Shown piece after piece: positions 5,516-9,315 of a DNA stretch of 9,315 bases. How positions within the stretch are numbered: the first letter of the stretch is position 1; the number at the start of each line of letters is the position of its first letter. The stretch is taken from the NCBI GenBank assembly GCA_902795255.1, contig CADBKS010000115.1, positions 1-9,315 of the forward strand. Reading direction: 5' to 3'. The DNA comes from an uncultured Chloroflexota bacterium. GTDB taxonomy: Bacteria; Chloroflexota; Anaerolineae; Anaerolineales; Anaerolineaceae. The translations under genes were made by a program, and so were the position numbers. The notes under the pieces are model-generated. The model made no database searches. It was not told where the DNA came from and worked only from the letters and a program-made list of their open reading frames with translations.

Positions 5516-7688
5516 CAGCAGCCTCCTTTTTCGGATCCGTGCGGACAGTTTCCTCTTTCCGGACACTTTTCCGTCCGTAATCAGGATCGCTTTGCAGGAA
5601 TTTCGTTATGATCCCTCCCAGCCAGGCCAGCGGGATCAGCATTGCCAGATACAGGACCGCCATCTGCTTTCTGCCGGATTTTTCGGCATCATCTCCATTC
5701 CGGAGCATGTCGGTATCCCGGCTCATCATGCCGCGGATCATGCCTGCCTCCAGATAGGGTTTCAGGAGCGGTTCGAGCTGTCCGGAAGAAAGTACATACA
5801 GATCCGATGAAGCATTTGAAGCGGTGATCTGCTCAGCCCAGTTCCGGACCGAACCGCTGTCTGCGGTGATCAGCCAGATGCTTTCCGGATGTCTTTCCGA
5901 AGCCAAAGCGGAACGGATCGAGATGAGGCCGGCCGGCCGCCATCCGGAGAATGTGACCTTTCCGTCATGTTCCTGAAGGATCCGGCGGGCGTTCGGCATC
6001 GCGGCAGGGTTCAGCGCAAGAAGGCGGACTTCATCCGCGGAACCTTCAAGGGCGGTCAGCAGGCGTTCCGCCGGCCGGTCCAGTTCCGCGCTGTAGGCAG
6101 GAGAATAATCCAGAACGACCAGCGCATCACCTTCAGCCGCCCCGGCGGCTTCCATGAAAGCTTCCGTTTCCGCAGTATCGGACACCGCGGGGAGCGTGAT
6201 CCGGTCCGTGAGCCCGGTCATCAGGATCAAAACGATCCCGCCGACCGCTGCAAGGAACCAGAACAGTCTGGACATATAGCTTACCGCGCGGTCATTCCGC
6301 TTTTTCGCCGCGGGAACAAAGTTCTCCGCGTAAATGATCTTTTCAAGGATGGAGGACATCATCCGCTGCTGATACGTGCTGCTGTCCTGGTCCGCCGGGA
6401 GTCCGCTGCGGGAAAAAGTCCGATAGGCCGGATCCGCGGGAGACTGCGGCAGGGACATATCCTGCGACCCGAACAGATCCCAGGGGATATCCAGTTCGTC
6501 GATCAGGTCATCCTTTTCGGGAATCTTCGTTTCCGGATATACAGAAACAGCCGGATCCTCCACGTTCTGCGCGGCCGTATCCCCGTTTCCGTCAGCTGCG
6601 GGAGCGGCACTTTCATCCGCGGTCACGGCAGCAGGTTCAGCGCCCGGGACAGATGTCTCTTCTTCTGTCTGATAGCCCATATTGCGCAGGATCTGGTCCA
6701 GCGCAGCGGCACTGCTGATGCCGTCTTCCGGAGAGACTTCCTCAACAGCCGGAGCGGGCGGTTCTTCTGCCGGTTCTTCCCGGCTGCCGGTGTAAAACAC
6801 CGTACCGCTGTTCCGCGCCTTGTTTTCCCGCGGGGCAGGGGTGACGGAATTGCTGTCGATCTCATTCATGAGCGCGGAAACCAGGCTGCCCGAATCCGGC
6901 TTATATTCATCGGATGCGGCCGGGACCGCCGGGACTTCCTGCTGCCCGCCGGCATCATTCAGCGCAGCACTGTCCATGTCCTTTTCAGGATCCAGCACTT
7001 TTGTCGGAGAGACGCTGCTGAAATACGCATCATCATCCGTATCCGCGGCTTTTTCAGTTTCCTCAGCCGGGTCTGTTTCGACCAGCGGAGCATCCTGCTG
7101 CCACCACAGCGGCATCTGAACAGGTGAAACCTCAAACACCTTATCGGCCTGACGCTTTGCATCCTCAGCTTTTGCCGTCTGCACCGGATCGTCCCATTTT
7201 TTTACCGGGCGGATCGTTTTGAAATCTTCCAGATTCGGGAAGTTCTTCGCTTCAACAGTGCCGGGATCTTCATCCGTTTCGATCAGCGGCGCTTCATTCA
7301 TATTTCCAAGCGGAGGCTGATATACAGCCGCCTGTTTTCTGGGTTTTCTGCCCTTCCCGGTTTTTGTCCCGGAAGAAGGCTTCGCTGTTTCCGCGCTGCC
7401 GAAAAGCACATCGGAAAAAGAATCAAAATCAAAATCGGACGGATCCCGTTTATCTTTCTGCTGGAACCGCTTCTGCAGCCAGACAGGGACCGGACTGTCG
7501 GGATCCAGTTCGCCTTCGTTTTCCGCTTCCGGGCTGATTTCCGGATCCGGAACCGTCTCAGCAGGGGCCGGTTCGGAGGGATAAAGATCATCCGGCAGGG
7601 CCTGAAGATCAGCCTTGCAGACCTGGCAGACCAGGCTGCCTTCCGGATTTTCACTTCCGCAGATCGGACAAATATTGCGAGCGATCAT
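5499..7688 (-). CDS. Zinc-ribbon protein with long disordered arm and two membrane helices around an external alpha/beta domain
   Basis: The protein is 729 aa. Residues 7-24 form a zinc ribbon with two CxxC knuckles (C7, C10, C21, C24). About 30-460 is an acidic, Pro/Glu/Ala/Asp-rich, low-complexity arm, probably disordered, dotted with short repeated hydrophobic motifs. A basic stretch (AAKKRNDR, 460-467) precedes helix 1 (about 474-492). About 500-675 is a folded-looking alpha/beta region beginning VVLDYSPAYSAELDRPAERL and containing IWLITADSG (604-612). Helix 2 (about 677-697) is followed by a basic tail. Charge distribution puts the ribbon and arm in the cytosol and the 500-675 domain outside. 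I recall similar proteins in Chloroflexota but know no function. The ATG at 7688 has a strong AAGGAGG site four bases upstream and overlaps the previous stop by 4 nt. Confidence 0.9.
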   Translation of the reverse strand: MIARNICPICGSENPEGSLVCQVCKADLQALPDDLYPSEPAPAETVPDPEISPEAENEGELDPDSPVPVWLQKRFQQKDKRDPSDFDFDSFSDVLFGSAETAKPSSGTKTGKGRKPRKQAAVYQPPLGNMNEAPLIETDEDPGTVEAKNFPNLEDFKTIRPVKKWDDPVQTAKAEDAKRQADKVFEVSPVQMPLWWQQDAPLVETDPAEETEKAADTDDDAYFSSVSPTKVLDPEKDMDSAALNDAGGQQEVPAVPAASDEYKPDSGSLVSALMNEIDSNSVTPAPRENKARNSGTVFYTGSREEPAEEPPAPAVEEVSPEDGISSAAALDQILRNMGYQTEEETSVPGAEPAAVTADESAAPAADGNGDTAAQNVEDPAVSVYPETKIPEKDDLIDELDIPWDLFGSQDMSLPQSPADPAYRTFSRSGLPADQDSSTYQQRMMSSILEKIIYAENFVPAAKKRNDRAVSYMSRLFWFLAAVGGIVLILMTGLTDRITLPAVSDTAETEAFMEAAGAAEGDALVVLDYSPAYSAELDRPAERLLTALEGSADEVRLLALNPAAMPNARRILQEHDGKVTFSGWRPAGLISIRSALASERHPESIWLITADSGSVRNWAEQITASNASSDLYVLSSGQLEPLLKPYLEAGMIRGMMSRDTDMLRNGDDAEKSGRKQMAVLYLAMLIPLAWLGGIITKFLQSDPDYGRKSVRKEETVRTDPKKEAADDGRL
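5522..5528 (-). promoter_or_regulatory. Shine-Dalgarno that decides the start at 5515
   Basis: On the minus strand AAAAGGAGG sits six bases before the ATG at 5515, within the 3' end of the zinc-ribbon gene. No comparable site precedes the upstream in-frame ATG at 5566, so the shorter 225-aa protein is preferred. Confidence 0.85.
7617..7670 (-). other. Zinc ribbon (CxxC-10-CxxC) at the N-terminus
   Basis: Residues 7-24 of the 729-aa protein contain CPIC followed ten residues later by CQVC, with Gly and Asn/Pro in the turn. This is the usual form of the short zinc-ribbon domains found at the N-terminus of many bacterial membrane proteins. The four cysteines should bind one structural zinc in the cytosol. 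Confidence 0.85.
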
Positions 7689-8314
7689 TTATCCTCCTTT
7701 GCGGAAAACTTTCCGGAAAAGATATAGCGCAGGCCGGTGAAAGCACCGCCAAGCGCGGCCCCGAGCAGCAGACCGGTGAGCGCACCCTGCGGGATGGTTT
7801 CGATCCAGCCGATAACGTTCACGGCCGCTTCCGGAAGGCTGATCATCCGCGGGATCCCGCTGTAAATGATCAGAAACAGCACAAGACCGATAAAAAAACC
7901 GGTCTTCATGGCGGAAGGCTGCTGTCCCGGCAGCCGGTAAACAGCATAGATCAGGCTGATGCAGACAAGGCCTGCCAGCGCGGATTCAAGGGTCCGCTGG
8001 ACCGTATAGACCGCCTGATTGAAATCCTCGGCTTCCGGCCCGCGGATCAGCCCGAGCAGGAGCACGATCAGGAAAGCGGTAAAACCGGCCATGCGGACGA
8101 TCCGCATTCCGGCCTCATTCCCCGCCTTTCGGACCAGCAGGATCGCCCCGTCGGCCACCGCAAAAAACAGCAGAACCGCGAACATCCGCTCCGCCCACAG
8201 CAAAAACCCGTCACTGACAGCCTGCACCGCCGGCTGTCTGACAAAAAAGGATACAAAAAGAAATCCTCCCGCGAGAATCGATATGATCGTAAACCAGATG
8301 TGCGATTTCTTCAT
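7685..8314 (-). CDS. Six-helix integral membrane protein of unknown function
   Basis: The protein is 209 aa, and I do not recognise the family. Hydrophobic segments lie at about residues 6-24, 44-62, 75-90, 110-127, 138-151 and 175-195, giving a predicted six-helix topology with both ends in the cytosol. The N-terminus (MKKS) and the C-terminal tail (GKFSAKEDK) are charged, in line with the positive-inside rule. The last helix is rich in Gly and small residues (GLLLGAALGGAF), typical of tight helix packing. No catalytic or transport motif is visible. The start is preceded by AAGGAAGG. The stop overlaps the next gene's start by four bases (ATGA), a classic sign of translational coupling. Position suggests a structural membrane subunit working with the flanking DUF6754-like and zinc-ribbon proteins; that is inference. 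Confidence 0.85.
   Translation of the reverse strand: MKKSHIWFTIISILAGGFLFVSFFVRQPAVQAVSDGFLLWAERMFAVLLFFAVADGAILLVRKAGNEAGMRIVRMAGFTAFLIVLLLGLIRGPEAEDFNQAVYTVQRTLESALAGLVCISLIYAVYRLPGQQPSAMKTGFFIGLVLFLIIYSGIPRMISLPEAAVNVIGWIETIPQGALTGLLLGAALGGAFTGLRYIFSGKFSAKEDK
7693..7699 (-). promoter_or_regulatory. Strong Shine-Dalgarno for the zinc-ribbon gene, inside the previous coding end
   Basis: On the minus strand AAGGAGG lies four bases before the ATG at 7688. It sits within the last codons of the six-helix gene, whose stop overlaps this start (ATGA). It fixes the start of the zinc-ribbon protein and suggests coupled or re-initiating translation. Confidence 0.85.
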
Positions 8315-8333
8315 TGCCCTTCCTTTGCAGTGA

Positions 8334-9077
8334 TCAGAGCCCGCGCAGCCCCATCACGATGAAAACCACCGCGGCGGCTGCCAGGATCCAGCGCATCACA
8401 TCCATCGCAAGCAGCGCAGGGTCCTTTTTTTCATTTCGGCCGAGAGCATCCGGCACCTCCGCAAACTGTTCGCCCACGTAAACCGCGTCAGCGGTCACGG
8501 TCCCGACAGCCTGAGAGACCAGGTCATCCCCGGCAATACAAAGCGCTTCTCCCTTTGAATAAACCGTATCGGACAACGCCTGAAGCGGCCCGAAAGAGCC
8601 CATCGAAAGGTGAAGCGCGCTGGGTTTCATCTCCAGTGCAGTGCTGTTCCCCGCGGCATGGGAAACCGGGGAAATACCGCTGAAAACGACGCTGTCCGAA
8701 TCGAACGAATTGCCGTAATCAGCCGCGTCCATTCCCGTCTGCACGGATTCCTTTTCAACAGCAGCGGAAACGCCGCTGCCGCCGGTGATCATCCACGGTT
8801 CATCCGCAAACGCCATCTGGGCGGATACCGTTTCGGTCGCTTCCGCGGCTGCCAGAAGAGAACCTCCAGCGAGACCGCCTTCAGCGCAGCTCCCGATATC
8901 CAGATGGATCGGTGCAGATTCCTCAAGGCTGGCCGCGATCTTCCGCCGGATCAGCCGGTCCTTCTCACGGTCATACGCACGGCTGGTGATCCGGATCTTC
9001 CCGGCAAGAAGCCGGCAGATCAGCCAGATCAGTGCCATTGCAAGAATAATCACTGCCCCTGCCATTGAAGCCTGCAT
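8334..9077 (-). CDS. DUF6754-like membrane protein, first gene of the operon
   Basis: The protein is 247 aa and its function is unknown. A hydrophobic helix spans about residues 5-24, followed by a basic stretch (K27 to K46) that should hold the central domain in the cytosol. A second helix spans about 228-244 at the C-terminus. The domain between them has short motifs I associate from memory with DUF6754 proteins of Chloroflexota: a PIHLDIGS strand-turn at 56-63, an ITGG segment at 97-100 and a GEQF segment at 202-205. The two halves resemble each other (HLDIGS at 58-63 and HLSMGS at 156-161; MITGG near 96 and CIAGD near 180), which suggests an internal duplication. The ATG at 9077 follows a purine-rich AAGGAAGAG ribosome binding site. 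The stop lies 19 nt before the next gene. The family call is moderate; the coding call is strong. Confidence 0.85.
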   Translation of the reverse strand: MQASMAGAVIILAMALIWLICRLLAGKIRITSRAYDREKDRLIRRKIAASLEESAPIHLDIGSCAEGGLAGGSLLAAAEATETVSAQMAFADEPWMITGGSGVSAAVEKESVQTGMDAADYGNSFDSDSVVFSGISPVSHAAGNSTALEMKPSALHLSMGSFGPLQALSDTVYSKGEALCIAGDDLVSQAVGTVTADAVYVGEQFAEVPDALGRNEKKDPALLAMDVMRWILAAAAVVFIVMGLRGL

Positions 9078-9220
9078 TTCTCTCTTCCTTAAAAATTAAG
9101 CTTTTTTAATAATCCAATAAAAGTATAGCATAATATTCGCATTTTGGTACAGAAATTGCAAATAATAAATTTCCGTTTTAAATTTAAGATTTTCAAAATC
9201 ATTTGAAATATCAAACAATC
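9078..9220. other. AT-rich gene-free leader and upstream region
   Basis: This stretch contains no plausible gene. It holds the promoter, the 5' leader and a ribosome binding site. It also contains a 13-bp palindrome GATTTT-C-AAAATC (9188-9200) followed by ATTT-G-AAAT (9201-9209), centred some 80-90 bases upstream of the predicted transcription start. These could be an operator or simply a product of AT richness. Confidence 0.5.
9122..9130 (-). promoter_or_regulatory. Extended -10 promoter for the operon
   Basis: On the minus strand TGCTATACT is an extended -10 element (TGn plus TATACT, one mismatch to TATAAT). The hexamer 17 nt upstream (GTACCA) is a poor -35, which fits an extended -10 promoter. 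Transcription would begin around 9115, giving a leader of roughly 37 nt before the ATG at 9077. The surrounding 9078-9220 stretch is strikingly AT-rich compared with the coding DNA. A further TATTAT lies just upstream and could serve as an alternative -10. Confidence 0.65.
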
Positions 9221-9223
9221 AGG

Positions 9224-9250
9224 ACCACCGGCTGAGCCGGTGGTTTGTTC
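9224..9250 (+). terminator. Strong hairpin with short T-rich tail, possible rho-independent terminator
   Basis: A perfect 9-bp stem (ACCACCGGC / GCCGGTGGT) with a TGA loop is followed by TTGTTC on the plus strand. The shape suits an intrinsic terminator, but no plus-strand gene lies upstream within the window. For a minus-strand gene entering from the right, the hairpin would be followed by CCTGATTGTTTG, a weaker U-tract. It may instead belong to a mobile or repetitive element. Confidence 0.4.
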
Positions 9251-9312
9251 TGCGCCTATAAGGCGCTGTTGCCTGAGTGTGCTTGCAAGCGCATATAAGA
9301 ATTCATTTTGCG
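9224..9312. repeat. Cluster of hairpins at the right edge, possible repetitive or mobile-element end
   Basis: Within 90 nt there are four inverted repeats: ACCACCGGC-TGA-GCCGGTGGT (9224-9244), GCGCC-TATAA-GGCGC (9252-9266), GCTTGCAAGC (9281-9290) and an imperfect one around GAATTC (about 9290-9312, CGCA...TGCG). Such series of subterminal hairpins occur in IS200/IS605-type ends, their tnpA-less derivatives and REP-like elements. The window ends before any transposase or second end could be seen. Confidence 0.4.
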
Positions 9313-9315
9313 ATG

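Noticed and set aside
5516..5566. Start at 5566 for the second six-helix protein
   Set aside because: It would add a 17-residue very basic leader inside the preceding gene; the ATG at 5515 has a near-perfect ribosome binding site.
5889..7127. Plus-strand open frame of 412 codons opposite the zinc-ribbon gene
   Set aside because: Same reasoning: Arg/Phe/Gly-rich composition and no domain. The opposing gene has a zinc ribbon, membrane helices and a strong ribosome binding site.
9089..9109. AT-only hairpin (TTAAAAA / TTTTTAA) in the leader before the first gene
   Set aside because: A seven-base A/T stem is too weak to argue for a riboswitch or attenuator and is expected in such AT-rich DNA.
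9156..9184. Possible plus-strand promoter (TTGCAA, 17-nt spacer, TAAATT)
   Set aside because: Matches are weak and the region is AT-rich, where such hexamers are common by chance; no plus-strand gene follows within the window.

Overview
The window reads as the start and body of one seven-gene operon, all on the minus strand (transcribed right to left from about 9115 to 27). The likely host is a bacterium of the phylum Chloroflexota, probably class Anaerolineae. This rests on family recognition from memory: a glutamate-mutase-L-like ATPase next to a DUF6754-like membrane protein, a zinc-ribbon membrane protein, and a surface protein with Ala/Thr/Pro-rich 'TATP' stretches. The coding DNA is visibly GC-rich. 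The only AT-rich stretch is the promoter region at the right.

Layout in transcription order. The right edge (about 9224-9315) holds a cluster of hairpins of unclear origin. About 9078-9220 is AT-rich and contains an extended -10 promoter. Then come: (1) a two-helix membrane protein with a cytosolic DUF6754-like domain (8334-9077); (2) a six-helix membrane protein (7685-8314); (3) a large protein with an N-terminal zinc ribbon, a long disordered cytosolic arm, and a predicted external alpha/beta domain between two helices (5499-7688); (4) a second six-helix membrane protein (4838-5515); (5) a MutL-like ASKHA-fold ATPase with an extra C-terminal beta-rich domain (3079-4827); (6) a soluble protein with a barrel-sandwich-like region, an alpha/beta region and a C-terminal KOW-like motif (1888-2979); (7) a surface protein with an N-terminal membrane helix, degenerate beta-repeats, a Pro/Thr-rich stalk and a C-terminal LPQTG sorting signal (27-1874). 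Junctions are tight (4-nt overlap, 17-nt overlap, or gaps of 10-19 nt), except for an 88-99-nt gap with a GC-rich hairpin between genes 5 and 6.

No gene here has a function I can name with confidence. The layout suggests a membrane complex: a cytosolic nucleotide-dependent module (genes 5 and 6), a membrane platform (genes 1-4) and a surface-exposed or wall-linked partner (gene 7). No glutamate mutase subunit gene is present, so the usual MutL role is not supported in this window. The whole operon is the best candidate for an undescribed system. The assignment to Chloroflexota and the 'conserved module' idea come from memory and inference; homology searches would decide both.
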